The position numbers and the translations under genes are program-made. From positions 653,134 to 717,133 of the forward strand of contig JACKHV010000002.1 in assembly GCA_020638835.1 (NCBI GenBank): 64,000 bases of DNA. The letters run 5' to 3'. Under the pieces are notes generated by a model, which saw only the letters and a program-made list of their open reading frames with translations, was not told the DNA's origin and did not search any database. The DNA is from Planctomycetota bacterium (lineage in GTDB: Bacteria; Planctomycetota; UBA1135; GCA-002686595). Within the stretch, counting starts at the first letter, position 1; the number at the start of each line of letters is the position of its first letter. Of the stretch, positions 53,132 through 62,164 are shown in pieces.

Positions 53132-54151
53132 TTGCGTCACCCGCTCCCGATCCTCGGCGCGCTGCTGCTCGCGAGCGCCTGCCGGGCGACGGCGCCGCTG
53201 CACCCGCCCGGTTCCGCGGCGCTCGTCGGCTGCGCGGGCGAGCTGGACTGGATCCAGCTCGACTCGGGACTTCGCAAGCGCACCTACGCCACTTGTGCGT
53301 CTACCGCCGAAGTGCGCGTCGCGCCGACCGACGGATTGGTCGCGATCCTCGACCGCGACGCGGAGACCGTCACCGTCTTCGACCTGCTCGACCGCGTGCA
53401 GCGCCGCGTGATCCAGCTGCCCGCGGGAAGCCGACCGACCGACGTCGAGTTCCTGGATCGGCGCTCGCTCGTCGGCGTGGTCTGCAACGGCGGCTCGCAC
53501 CTGCTCGAGGTCGGCCTGAAGACCGGCGACACGCTCGGCCGCGTCGAGTGCAGCGGGACGCCGATCGCGCTCGCGACGGACGTGAGCACGGGCGCCGCCT
53601 GGATCGCGCTCGCCAGTCCAGCGTCGGTGCTCGTGGTGGACACGGACGCACGCGAGATCACGCACCGCGTCGCGCTTCCCGCGACCCCGTCGGACGTCGC
53701 CGCGACGCCGAGCGGTCACGAGCTGTGGGTGACGAGCGCGACCGCGAACACCTTGATGGTCGTCGACCCGTGCGCCGCGACGGTCGAACTCATTCCCTGC
53801 GCCGGCGGACCGAGCGCGCTGCGCCTCTCCTACGACGGCGCACTCGCGCTGGTGCTCTGCGCGGACTCCGGCGAGATCGCGACCTTCGACGTCGCGGCGC
53901 GCGAGGAACTGCGCCGCAGCACGCCGCCGCCCTGCGCCGACGGCACTCCCGCGCTCCCCACAAAGCTCGAGCTCGAGCCGCCCAGCGCGCACTTGCTCGT
54001 CGTCTCGCCGAACGCGAACCGCCTCGACGAGATGGACATCGCGTCCGGCGAGTGGGTGCGCAGCCTGCCGACCGCGGCGCGCCCGACGGCGATCGGTTGG
54101 TGCCGCGTGCATCCGCGCGGGCAGTTCGCGGGCGAGTTCTCGCCGCGCTAG
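53132..54151 (+). CDS. predicted lipoprotein with YVTN-type beta-propeller repeats
   Basis: The 339-residue protein has a lipoprotein signal (LGALLLASACRA) and at least five degenerate blades of about 40-45 residues, such as ILDRDAETVTVFDLLDR, VLVVDTDAREITHRVALPATPSDVAATP and LMVVDPCAATVELI. Such propellers usually bind proteins or small ligands at the cell surface. It has several extra cysteines. The start is TTG 53132, the only one giving the signal peptide. It ends four bases into the convergent miaB. Confidence 0.78.
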   Translation: MRHPLPILGALLLASACRATAPLHPPGSAALVGCAGELDWIQLDSGLRKRTYATCASTAEVRVAPTDGLVAILDRDAETVTVFDLLDRVQRRVIQLPAGSRPTDVEFLDRRSLVGVVCNGGSHLLEVGLKTGDTLGRVECSGTPIALATDVSTGAAWIALASPASVLVVDTDAREITHRVALPATPSDVAATPSGHELWVTSATANTLMVVDPCAATVELIPCAGGPSALRLSYDGALALVLCADSGEIATFDVAAREELRRSTPPPCADGTPALPTKLELEPPSAHLLVVSPNANRLDEMDIASGEWVRSLPTAARPTAIGWCRVHPRGQFAGEFSPR

Positions 54152-55593
54152 GCGTTCGCGGCGGCGACGACGCCGTGCATCCCGTAGGCGCTCGCCTGTT
54201 GGATCGCGACGGGGATCGTCGTGCCGATCAGTCGCTCGTCCCCCGCGAAGGACACCGGCAGCCCGTGGACGCTGCGGCCGTGCAGGATCTCCGGGTTCTT
54301 GTCGGAGCGTTCCTCGACGAAGACGTCGACGGTCTGCCCGACGTAGCGGCCGAGACGCAAGGTCGCGATCTCTTCCGCCTTCTTCAGCAGGCGTTTGTTG
54401 CGGTCCTTCTTGACCGCGGTCGGCACGTCGTCGCTGAGCTCGTCGGCGGCGTGCGTCGTCGGGCGCGGGTCGTACTTGAAGACGTAGTTCACGACGAAGC
54501 CGACCTCTTCGGCGAAGGCGAGCGTCGCTTCGAAGTCCGCGTCGGTCTCGCCCGGGAAGCCGACGATCCAGTCGGAGCCCAGCTCGACGTCGGGCACGAT
54601 CTCGCGCAGCATCGCGAGGCGTTTGCGATAGAGGTCCGTCGTGTAGCCGCGCTTCATCGCGCGCAGCACGTCGTCGGAGCCGGCCTGCGCGGGGATCGGC
54701 AGGAAGCGGTCGACCTTGGAGCAGTCGCGCACGGCTTCCGCGAGGTCTTGCGTGAGGTAGGCCGGGTGCATCGTGATCATGCGGATGCGCTCGAGGCCGT
54801 CGATCGTCTGCAGGCGTCGCAGGACGTCGCCGAGGCTCGGGCGACCTTGGCGACCGGATCCTGTCGCGCCGCCGTCCTCCGGCTTGGGGAAGTCCTCGCC
54901 GTAGCTGTTCACCGTCTGCCCGAGCAGCGTGATGACCTTCGCGCCCTGCGAGACCATCCACTGCGCCTCCGCGACGATCTCGTCGATCGGCTTCGAGCGC
55001 ACGCGACCGCGCGTGGTCGGCACGATGCAGTAGGTGCAGTTCAGGTCGCACCCGCGCATCACGGCGAGGTAGGCGTGTTGCCCGCCGGTGTAGTTCATCG
55101 CGCCGCGCTCGAACTCGACGTCTTCCTCGATCCCCGTCGCGGTGAGGCGTTGGTCGCGCGCGCGCCAGGTCTCGGGGTCGGCGCGGCGTTCGCGGACCTC
55201 GTCGACGAGCGCCGTCATGTGCTGGAACTTGCGCGTGCCCGCCACGATGTCGACGTGGCCGGCGCGCGAGAAGATCTCCTCGCCGACGCGCTGCGCCATG
55301 CAACCCATCACGCCGATCACCAGCTCGGGCTTCGCCTGCTTCGCGTGCTTCAGCTCACCGAGCCACGAGAAGGTGCGCTCCTCCGCGTGGTCGCGCACGG
55401 AGCAGGTGTTGAAGAGGATCACGTCGGCGTCCGCCATGACGTCCGTCGTCGCGTAGCCCTGCCCCTTGAACTTGCCCTCGACGAGCAGCGAGTCGTACTT
55501 GTTCATCTGACACCCGAAGGTGACGATGTGGAGCTTCGGCGCGCCGGAGGCCTGTTCGGGCTCCGCGGCCGACTGGAATCGGGTGGTCGTCAT
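54148..55593 (-). CDS. miaB: tRNA-2-methylthio-N6-dimethylallyladenosine synthase MiaB
   Basis: A radical-SAM enzyme that methylthiolates A37 of tRNAs. The N-terminal domain has the auxiliary-cluster cysteines (TFGCQMNKYDS, FNTCSVRDHAEE, VMGCMAQR). The radical-SAM core has C-x3-C-x2-C in MRGCDLNCTYCIVPTTRGR, and a C-terminal TRAM region follows (LGRYVGQTVDVFVEE). The common HLPLQSGSD motif reads LPIPAQAGSD here. ATG 55593 gives 481 residues. It is divergent from the GT9 gene. Confidence 0.95.
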   Translation of the reverse strand: MTTTRFQSAAEPEQASGAPKLHIVTFGCQMNKYDSLLVEGKFKGQGYATTDVMADADVILFNTCSVRDHAEERTFSWLGELKHAKQAKPELVIGVMGCMAQRVGEEIFSRAGHVDIVAGTRKFQHMTALVDEVRERRADPETWRARDQRLTATGIEEDVEFERGAMNYTGGQHAYLAVMRGCDLNCTYCIVPTTRGRVRSKPIDEIVAEAQWMVSQGAKVITLLGQTVNSYGEDFPKPEDGGATGSGRQGRPSLGDVLRRLQTIDGLERIRMITMHPAYLTQDLAEAVRDCSKVDRFLPIPAQAGSDDVLRAMKRGYTTDLYRKRLAMLREIVPDVELGSDWIVGFPGETDADFEATLAFAEEVGFVVNYVFKYDPRPTTHAADELSDDVPTAVKKDRNKRLLKKAEEIATLRLGRYVGQTVDVFVEERSDKNPEILHGRSVHGLPVSFAGDERLIGTTIPVAIQQASAYGMHGVVAAANA

Positions 55594-55719
55594 GGGCTGG
55601 GTTCGGTGCCGCGTCCCGCGCGGCGAGCCGCAGAGTGTGCCAGATCGCCCGCGATCCGGGAACCGACCCCGAGAGGGTCGTTGCACCGCGCCCCCGCTTC
55701 GCGCACGCTCCCCCTCCGC

Positions 55720-56712
55720 ATGGAACGCATCACCCTCGTCAAGCTCGGTGCGATCGGGGACGCGGTGAACTCGCTGCCCCTCGTGAACCGCTTGCGCGAC
55801 GGGTTCCCCGAGGCCCGCATCCAGTGGGTCATCGGTCCGCTCGCGCACGGCTTGATCAGCGGGCACGCGGCGGTCGACGACTTCCTGGTGCTCGACTCGA
55901 AGCGCGCCGGCGCGTGGCCGGCAGCGGTGCGCGAGCTGCGTGCGTCGAAGCCCGAGCTGGTGATCGACCTCCAGCGCATCCTGAAGAGCGGCGTGCTCAC
56001 GCGACTCTCGGGCGCGCCGCGGCGGCTCGGCTTCGACCGCGCGCGCTGCAAGGAGTCCTCGTGGCTGTTCACCAACGAGCGCATCGCGCCGAACCCGACG
56101 CCCGGCGTGACGGTGGAGCAGTACCTCGAGTTCGCCGACCACTTGGGCCTTCCGCCCTCGGAGCCGCGCTTCGACCTGCCGCACGCGCCTTGGTCCGAGA
56201 CGCGCGACGACGCGCGCCCGCTCGTCGTGCTGAACCTCGGCGCGAGCAAGGAGGCGAATCGCTGGTACGCGGACGCCTGGGCCGCGCTCGCCGACGCACT
56301 GGTGCGCGAGCTCGACGCGCACGTCGTGCTCTCCGGCGGCAAGGAGGATCGCGCCACCGCGGACGAAGTCGCGCGCCTCGCGCACGTCTCGCTCGACGAC
56401 CGCGTCGGCGCGCTGACGCTGAAACAGAGCGCGGGGCTCTTCGACGTCGCCGATCTCTTCGTTGGCTGCGACACCGGTCCGCTGCACATGTCGGTCGCGG
56501 TCGGCACTCCGGTGGTGGCGCTCTTCGGGGCCGCAGATCCGCGGCGCACCGGTCCCTTCGCAGCACCCGACTCGGTCGTCACGCACCGAACGGACTGCCA
56601 GCCGTGCCGCAAGCGCCGCTGCTTCGTCGAGGGGCATCCGTGCATGCGGTTGCTGACGGCGGAGGTAGTGATGCAGCGCGTGCGCGAGCGGCTGGCTCCG
56701 GTCGTGCGCTGA
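55720..56712 (+). CDS. glycosyltransferase family 9 (heptosyltransferase-like)
   Basis: The 330-residue GT-B enzyme has the family starts ITLVKLGAIGDAVNSLPLVNRL and VIDLQRILKSGVL, a GASKEANRWY nucleotide-sugar loop, and LFVGCDTGPLHMSVAVGTPVVALFG near the C-terminus. By family it adds heptose or a similar sugar to lipopolysaccharide core on the cytoplasmic face. A cysteine-rich end (CQPCRKRRCFVEGHPCM) is common in this family. ATG 55720. The 207-base gap after it holds no obvious gene. Confidence 0.9.
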   Translation: MERITLVKLGAIGDAVNSLPLVNRLRDGFPEARIQWVIGPLAHGLISGHAAVDDFLVLDSKRAGAWPAAVRELRASKPELVIDLQRILKSGVLTRLSGAPRRLGFDRARCKESSWLFTNERIAPNPTPGVTVEQYLEFADHLGLPPSEPRFDLPHAPWSETRDDARPLVVLNLGASKEANRWYADAWAALADALVRELDAHVVLSGGKEDRATADEVARLAHVSLDDRVGALTLKQSAGLFDVADLFVGCDTGPLHMSVAVGTPVVALFGAADPRRTGPFAAPDSVVTHRTDCQPCRKRRCFVEGHPCMRLLTAEVVMQRVRERLAPVVR

Positions 56713-56919
56713 CGCGCCTCGCACCCCGAGAGTCCTCCCGGCAGGTCGCCGCGTCCCCTTGCGAGGAGCCCGGCGCGAACGGGCGCGCCGCGTCGCGGAA
56801 TCGCGCACGACCGCGCCAAGCCGCCCGCCGCAACGCACTTGCGTCGGTCCGTCGACGGGCGAGAGAACCTCGGCATGGCCCTTGCCCCCGAGGGGTGTCC
56901 TCGAACCCAGGAGAACGGC

Positions 56920-57561
56920 ATGCGCCCCACGACGATCCTCGCTCCCAGCTTGCTGCTCGCTGCGCTCCCCGCCTGCGGCCCGGCCGTGGTCGGCGGCAGC
57001 TTCGAGATCTTCACGCCCGGCTCCAAGGTCTTCGAGGAGCGCGAGCCGAACGACAGCTCCGCCGGACCGGACTACCTGACGACGCTCTACGCGGGTGACT
57101 CGATCGAGGTCGTCGGGCACATCGACGACGGCTGCTGCGATCCCTTCGACGGCTTCGCGATCGACGCCGGCGAGCCGCTCGAGCTCGAGTTCGAGCTGCG
57201 CGCGCACGACGGTTGGTCCGACCTCGACTTCTGCGTCTACGATCCGGCGGCGGACGTCTTCCTGGCGTGCTTCGAGTCGCCGGGTGACGTGGAGTACGGT
57301 TCCGTCGCGATCGGCCTGCCCGCGGAGCTGCACCTCGTCGTGCGCTCCTGGAGCGGCTCGACGAACTACTCGCTCTACGTCGACGCCTACGCGCTCTCCG
57401 GCGGATACCTGGCCGCGACGGCGCCGGCCGATCCGACGGGCGACTGGGCCGCGTACCGCGCGCAGGAAGAGGCGCCGTTCGAGCTGCGTGTGGAGCGCCT
57501 GCCCGCGCGGGCCAAGGGAGCCCCGCAGGTCGAGCGGATCCGCCTGATCCCGAAGGACTGA
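56920..57561 (+). CDS. predicted lipoprotein, function unknown
   Basis: The 213-residue protein has a lipobox (LLAALPAC). It continues with EREPNDSSAGPDYL, a pattern often seen before bacterial pre-peptidase-like C-terminal beta domains (the EPND opening). The rest is beta-rich (SIEVVGHIDDGCCDPFDGFAID, DLDFCVYDPAADVF). It is probably a surface-exposed beta-sandwich. ATG 56920 has AGGAG six bases upstream. It is a single-gene unit with a terminator. Confidence 0.72.
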   Translation: MRPTTILAPSLLLAALPACGPAVVGGSFEIFTPGSKVFEEREPNDSSAGPDYLTTLYAGDSIEVVGHIDDGCCDPFDGFAIDAGEPLELEFELRAHDGWSDLDFCVYDPAADVFLACFESPGDVEYGSVAIGLPAELHLVVRSWSGSTNYSLYVDAYALSGGYLAATAPADPTGDWAAYRAQEEAPFELRVERLPARAKGAPQVERIRLIPKD

Positions 57562-57577
57562 GCGGCGGCGCGCCCCG

Positions 57578-57609
57578 GGCGGCGGACGTGGCACCCCACG
57601 CCCGCCGCC
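57578..57609 (+). terminator. hairpin after the EPND-type lipoprotein gene
   Basis: A 14-base stem GGCGGCGGACGTGG/CCACGCCCGCCGCC with one mismatch and a 4-base loop starts 16 bases after the stop. Confidence 0.6.
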
Positions 57610-57688
57610 GCAGTCTTCGGGGACTCGCGCGTGGGCTGGCGGCGAATCCGGGCTAGGATCTTGCGCTCCGGAACCCCGCCCCCAGCTC

Positions 57689-60037
57689 ATGCATTCCTTC
57701 GCCCGCCGCGCCCTGCGCACGCTCCCCCTGCTCACGCTGATCGTCCTCGCCGGCGCCTGCCGCGAGGAGAAGGCGCCGACGGCCGACGTCTCCGGGTTGG
57801 TCGAGCCCGTGATCTGGCACGACGTCGCGCCCGAGCGCGCCGAGCTCGCGGACCGCGTCGTCCACGACTTCGGCCTGCCCGCGGACCCGGCCGACTGGCA
57901 CCTCGACTCGCCGAAGGTCTACGTCAAGCAGCTCGCCTTCCAGGGCGAGGAAGGCCGCGCCGACACCCTGGTGCTCGAGCGCGCCGACGGCGGCGAGGAG
58001 AACCGCTGGGACATCGGCTTGGAGGGCAACTTCGACCCCGACAGCTTCAACCTGCTGCGCCTGCACCTCGCCACGGAGGCCGGCTGCCGCATCAGCGCGC
58101 GCTTCTACCGCGAAGGTGAAGTCGTCTACAACTCGCGCGGCAACCCGTGGGTCGAGTCGAGCGTCGCCGGCACGGTCGTCGAGATCGACATGCCCGAGCT
58201 GCGCTTCCAGGGTCGCCCGATGGAACAGCTGCAGCTGATCGTACGCAGCAAGGGATCGATGGCGATCCGCTCGATCCAACTCGTCGACCGGCCGATCGGC
58301 AACTGGTTGCCCTCAGCCGCTGGCGGCGAAGAGTTGATCCACCTCGGCCCGCTCGCGCGCTCCGCCGTCGGGCTGTGGTCCGGCTCCCCGATCGAAGCGG
58401 ACGTCGACCTGACGCAACCGGCGAGCCTGACCTTCTCGTACGGCGTGCCCGGCACGCTCGAGTACCCCGTGCGCAAGTCGATGAAGCTCCACGTCCACGC
58501 GACGGGCGCCGACGGCACGGAGGTCGACAAGACGATCGCGCTGCCGAAGCGCGGCGAGGCGCCGAACCAGTGGAACCACGTCGAGGTTCCGCTCCACACG
58601 CTGCACGGCGAGCGCGGGAAGCTGCGCATGGAGCTCGAGGTGCCCGACGCAGCCGAAGGCATCTACGCGATCGCCGAGGCCAAGATCGTGCAGCACGCGC
58701 AGAAGCCGCGCACGGTGATCCTCGTCACCTCGGACACGCACCGTTACGACCACGTCGGCGCGTCGCACTCCGGGGTCCAGGTCTCGACGCCCACGCTCGA
58801 TGCCCTCGCGGCGCGCGGCGTGTTCTTCGAGAACTGCTACACCTCGACGAACGTCACCAACCCGTCGCACGTCGCGATCATGACCGCGACGCACCCGCGC
58901 GACACCGGCATCCTCGACAACACGAGTCCGCTCGTGCGCTCGGCGCTGACGCTCGCCGAGACCTACCAGGCCGCCGGCTACCGCACGTGGGCCGTGCTGT
59001 CGGCGATCCACCTCGGCGACCACGAGAGCGGCCTGGGCCAGGGCTTCGATCGCGTCTCGATCCCGAACGGAGCCGACTACGACGCGCACGAAGCGCTCGA
59101 CACGCTGCTCGACTGGATGCCTGACGCCGACGACGCGCCGCTCTTCGTCTGGCTGCACCTCTTCGACGCGCACATCCCCTACGCTCCGCCGGCACCCTTC
59201 GACCGCAAGTACTACGGTGACGGCGACCCCTTCGACCCCGCGCTGCCCAACGGCATCCCGGTTCCCGAGCTTCCTCCTTCGCTGCACGGCCTGCGCGACG
59301 CCAGCTATCCGCCGGCGCAGTACCGCGCCGAAGTCGACTACCTCGACTCGCAGCTCGGGCGGCTGATGCAGCTGCCGCGGGTGCAGTCGGGCGTCGTCGC
59401 GGTGACGGCCGACCACGGTGAGAACCTCGGCCAGCACGGCATCTACTACGACCACGGCAACCTGTACCCCGACTCGATCCACGTGCCGCTGGTCATCAGC
59501 TGGCCCGGCGCGCCCGAGGGGGAGCGCGTGCCGGCTCCCGTCTTCCAGCTCGACCTCGGCAGCACCTTGCTGGAGCTCTCCGACACGCCCGCGAAGGGCT
59601 TCCCCGGCACGAGCATGTTGCACGTGCTCGACGGCGAGGAGAACGACGTGCTGCCGCGCTTCGCGCTCGGCGCGCACGCGCTGTCGTGCTCGGTCAACTA
59701 CGGCCGTTGGCACCTGATCCTGCACCTGCGCGAACACGCGCCGGGCAACTTCACGCAGTCGCACGCGCTGCACCAGGTCGAGCTCTACGACCTGAACGTC
59801 GATCCGGCTTGCGAGCACGACGTCGTCGACGAGTACCCCGAAGACGCGCGTCGCATGCGCCGGCTGCTGATCGACTGGCTCGAGAGCGCCAGCGAGACCG
59901 GCTGGGCCAGCGAGGGACGCAAGGACCCCGAGACGATGGAGCGCCTCCGCAACCTCGGCTACACGACGGCCGACGGCTCGGACATCCAGCTGCTCGATCC
60001 GGACTGCGAGTGCCCCTGGTGCGCTCGCTTCCGATAG
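57689..60037 (+). CDS. sulfatase/alkaline phosphatase-fold lipoprotein with Thr at the nucleophile position
   Basis: The 782-residue protein has a lipoprotein signal (LIVLAGACRE, Cys24). A ~310-residue N-terminal region follows that looks like two beta-sandwich domains. The sulfatase-type fold starts at TVILVTSDTHRYDHVG. Metal and core motifs are LFVWLHLFDAHIPYAPP, VTADHGENLGQHG and VPLVISWPG. Where arylsulfatases have Cys/Ser-x-Pro-x-Arg for formylglycine, this protein has T390-N-P-S-H. It is therefore more likely a phospho- or sulfo-transferase/hydrolase using Thr, as in LtaS and EptA, than a true sulfatase. The substrate is unknown. ATG 57689. Confidence 0.87.
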   Translation: MHSFARRALRTLPLLTLIVLAGACREEKAPTADVSGLVEPVIWHDVAPERAELADRVVHDFGLPADPADWHLDSPKVYVKQLAFQGEEGRADTLVLERADGGEENRWDIGLEGNFDPDSFNLLRLHLATEAGCRISARFYREGEVVYNSRGNPWVESSVAGTVVEIDMPELRFQGRPMEQLQLIVRSKGSMAIRSIQLVDRPIGNWLPSAAGGEELIHLGPLARSAVGLWSGSPIEADVDLTQPASLTFSYGVPGTLEYPVRKSMKLHVHATGADGTEVDKTIALPKRGEAPNQWNHVEVPLHTLHGERGKLRMELEVPDAAEGIYAIAEAKIVQHAQKPRTVILVTSDTHRYDHVGASHSGVQVSTPTLDALAARGVFFENCYTSTNVTNPSHVAIMTATHPRDTGILDNTSPLVRSALTLAETYQAAGYRTWAVLSAIHLGDHESGLGQGFDRVSIPNGADYDAHEALDTLLDWMPDADDAPLFVWLHLFDAHIPYAPPAPFDRKYYGDGDPFDPALPNGIPVPELPPSLHGLRDASYPPAQYRAEVDYLDSQLGRLMQLPRVQSGVVAVTADHGENLGQHGIYYDHGNLYPDSIHVPLVISWPGAPEGERVPAPVFQLDLGSTLLELSDTPAKGFPGTSMLHVLDGEENDVLPRFALGAHALSCSVNYGRWHLILHLREHAPGNFTQSHALHQVELYDLNVDPACEHDVVDEYPEDARRMRRLLIDWLESASETGWASEGRKDPETMERLRNLGYTTADGSDIQLLDPDCECPWCARFR

Positions 60038-60069
60038 GCCGCGAGGCCGATTCGCGGGCTCCGGCCCAC

Positions 60070-60084
60070 CCCCGGAATCCGGGG
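60070..60084 (+). terminator. short hairpin after the sulfatase-fold gene
   Basis: CCCCGG/CCGGGG with an AAT loop, 33 bases after the stop and 27 bases before the next start. Confidence 0.35.
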
Positions 60085-60110
60085 TAGATTGAGAGCAGGG
60101 ACCCACTTCC

Positions 60111-61160
60111 TTGCTCCTTCGCCTCGCAACACGCCCCCGCGGCCTCGCCGCCCTCTTCGGCCTCGTCAGCCTGCTGGCGAGCGGGTGTGCCGTGTTGCCC
60201 CCGGACGCCCGCTACGACTCGCCCGCGGGCACGGTGCGGGCCGCCGAGGAAGGCCAGGCCGCCCTCGTCGGCGCCCAGCTCGAGGACCTGCACCCCCGCG
60301 TCCAAGCGCTGCTGCCCGACACCGTGCAGCGCGACTTCGAGGTCTGGGTCCAGGACGAGCCGCGCATGTACCTCTTCGCCGGCCCCTCGTACGAGGAGGC
60401 CGACGGATTCTGGGCCGAGGGCCCCTCCCGCATCCACCTGCGCGCCTCCGCCGCCAGCCTCGAGCGCACGCTCGCGCACGAATTGGTCCACGCCTCGCTC
60501 GGTGAGAGCTGGACGATGCTGCCCGGCACGCTCGAGGAAGGCCTCTGCGACTGGGTCTCCGCCCAGCTGGTTCCCGAAGGCGCGTGCGAGATGCGCGCGG
60601 GCCGACTTTCGGCCGCGTCCTTCGCGACCGGCGGCCTCGAGTTCGACATCGAGCTCAGCACGCCCTCGACGGCGGGCATCGAGCTGAGCGTCGGCGCGCG
60701 CGTGCTGCTGACCGGCGGCGTGAGCGAGGAGCTGACGCCCGAGCAGGTCTTCGAGGTCCGCGCCGGCCTCTCGACGACCCGCCTCGGCTCCGGCGCCAAG
60801 AAGGCCTTCTACGGCCTCAGCTACTTGGTCGTCGAGCGCATCATCGAGCGCCGCGGCATCACCGGACTGCACGGCATGTGCCTCCAAGCGCAGCAGGCGG
60901 GGCTCGAGCGCATCCCCGACGCCTGGTTGCTGCGCGCCGCCGAGCTGGAGGACGCCTCGCCGCTCGACTGGCGGCACGCGATCCACGAAGCGCTCGGCCC
61001 CGACGAGGTGCGACTCCTCGTGCACGCCTACCCCGAGCTGCTGCGCGGCACGCTCGAGCGCTTCTTCGAGGACCTCGCCGAGTCCGAGGACGACCTGCGC
61101 CTGGTGCGCGCCGTCGTGCGCATCCCGGACACCGAGGTCGCCGTCCCGTTCCGCTTCTGA
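60111..61160 (+). CDS. lipoprotein with zinc metallopeptidase (HEXXH...E) motif
   Basis: The 349-residue protein has a lipoprotein signal (LVSLLASGCAV, Cys26). HELVH is at residues 123-127 in RTLAHELVHASLGESW, with EEGLCDW (Glu142/143) downstream, the arrangement of a gluzincin-like site. The C-terminal half is helical. By motif it should be a lipid-anchored zinc peptidase; no named family is recognised. The start is TTG 60111. It is the second HEXXH lipoprotein in the window after 47785-50313, but the two share little else by eye. Confidence 0.75.
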   Translation: MLLRLATRPRGLAALFGLVSLLASGCAVLPPDARYDSPAGTVRAAEEGQAALVGAQLEDLHPRVQALLPDTVQRDFEVWVQDEPRMYLFAGPSYEEADGFWAEGPSRIHLRASAASLERTLAHELVHASLGESWTMLPGTLEEGLCDWVSAQLVPEGACEMRAGRLSAASFATGGLEFDIELSTPSTAGIELSVGARVLLTGGVSEELTPEQVFEVRAGLSTTRLGSGAKKAFYGLSYLVVERIIERRGITGLHGMCLQAQQAGLERIPDAWLLRAAELEDASPLDWRHAIHEALGPDEVRLLVHAYPELLRGTLERFFEDLAESEDDLRLVRAVVRIPDTEVAVPFRF

Positions 61161-61235
61161 ACCGCGCCCCCGCCTCGGCCGGACTTCTCGTCATCGCGGG
61201 AAGAATGCCCGCCGCGCTCCGTCGAAGGCCCCGTC

Positions 61236-61550
61236 ATGCGAACCACCAGCCTCCTGACCATCGTCGGCGTCCTCGGCGCCTGTGCCCTCGCCCTCCCGCT
61301 CTTCGCCGGCGGTTCCGACGGCGGGATGCGCACCTCCGAGTTCGCGGACGGCAGCCCGCGCGAGCGCGTGGGTTGGGTCGACGGCGAGCGCGAAGGGCGC
61401 TGCGTCCGCTGGCACCGCGACGGCAGCCTGCGCGCCGAGGGCGACTACCACGCGGGCAAGATGGTCGGCGAGTGGACCTTCTACCTGCCCGATGGCAGCC
61501 GCGACGAGGCCCGCAGCGGGCACTACGAGAACGGCCGTCGGTCGGGCTGA
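61236..61550 (+). CDS. small exported MORN-like repeat protein
   Basis: The 104-residue protein has a hydrophobic N-terminus (LLTIVGVLGACALALPLFA), then MORN/YwqK-like repeats: REGRCVRWHRDGSLRAEGDYHAGKMVGEWTFYLPDGS. Such repeats form beta-hairpin ladders. No function can be assigned. ATG 61236; it stops 15 bases before the convergent PTPS-family gene. Confidence 0.68.
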   Translation: MRTTSLLTIVGVLGACALALPLFAGGSDGGMRTSEFADGSPRERVGWVDGEREGRCVRWHRDGSLRAEGDYHAGKMVGEWTFYLPDGSRDEARSGHYENGRRSG

Positions 61551-61565
61551 GCGGACGCGCCGCGC

Positions 61566-62060
61566 TCAGTCGGCCTTGAAGGTGTAGACGCCGCGCTGAC
61601 CGGAGGTCTCTTCCACCGCGACGCGCAGCCGGCGCACGGAGACGTCGGGGAAGCGCGACTCCAGCTCACGGCGCAGCTGGCGCCCGAACCACGCGGCGAG
61701 GTTCTCGGAGCTCGTGTTGTTGATCGGCATCACGATCACGTCCTCGCGCGGCATCGCGTAGTACGCCTCGCGGTAGCGCAGCTCGAGCACGTCGTCGTCG
61801 CGCACGCCCCACTGGATGCCCGGGTGTTCCGCCGGCAACAGGAAGCGCTCGTCGAGTCGATCGCAGAGCTCCCGCACCACCGGCTTGACGACCTTGAAGT
61901 CGATCACGAGGCCGTGCTCGGAGAGCGATCCGTCGAGCTCGCAGAAGACGCGGTAGTTGTGGCCGTGCAAGCGCTCCGCGCTCCCGTCGGGGAAGATCAG
62001 GAAGTGCGCGGCGGAGAACTTGAAGTACTCCTTCTGGATCTCGATCGACCACTGTTCCAT
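61566..62060 (-). CDS. 6-pyruvoyl-tetrahydropterin synthase/QueD family protein (PTPS-III-like)
   Basis: The 164-residue T-fold enzyme has zinc-binding histidines in KFSAAHFL and RLHGHNYRVFCELDG. MPINNTSSENLAAWFGRQL holds the pterin-binding region, and VAVEETSG follows near the C-terminus. QueD and mammalian PTPS have a catalytic Cys a few residues before HGH; here that stretch reads SAERLHGH, with Glu three residues before the first His, as in PTPS-III enzymes that can replace FolB in folate synthesis. Folate, queuosine or another pterin role is therefore open. It is divergent from the FkbM gene. Confidence 0.82.
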   Translation of the reverse strand: MEQWSIEIQKEYFKFSAAHFLIFPDGSAERLHGHNYRVFCELDGSLSEHGLVIDFKVVKPVVRELCDRLDERFLLPAEHPGIQWGVRDDDVLELRYREAYYAMPREDVIVMPINNTSSENLAAWFGRQLRRELESRFPDVSVRRLRVAVEETSGQRGVYTFKAD

Positions 62061-62164
62061 GGCGTGCCTCCGTGGCTGGGGGGCGAAGAGTCTAGCCGCC
62101 TGGGACGGCGGCGAGACCGTCCGAGTGGATGAATCGAGCCCGCGCCGTGCTAGAGTCCCCGCCC

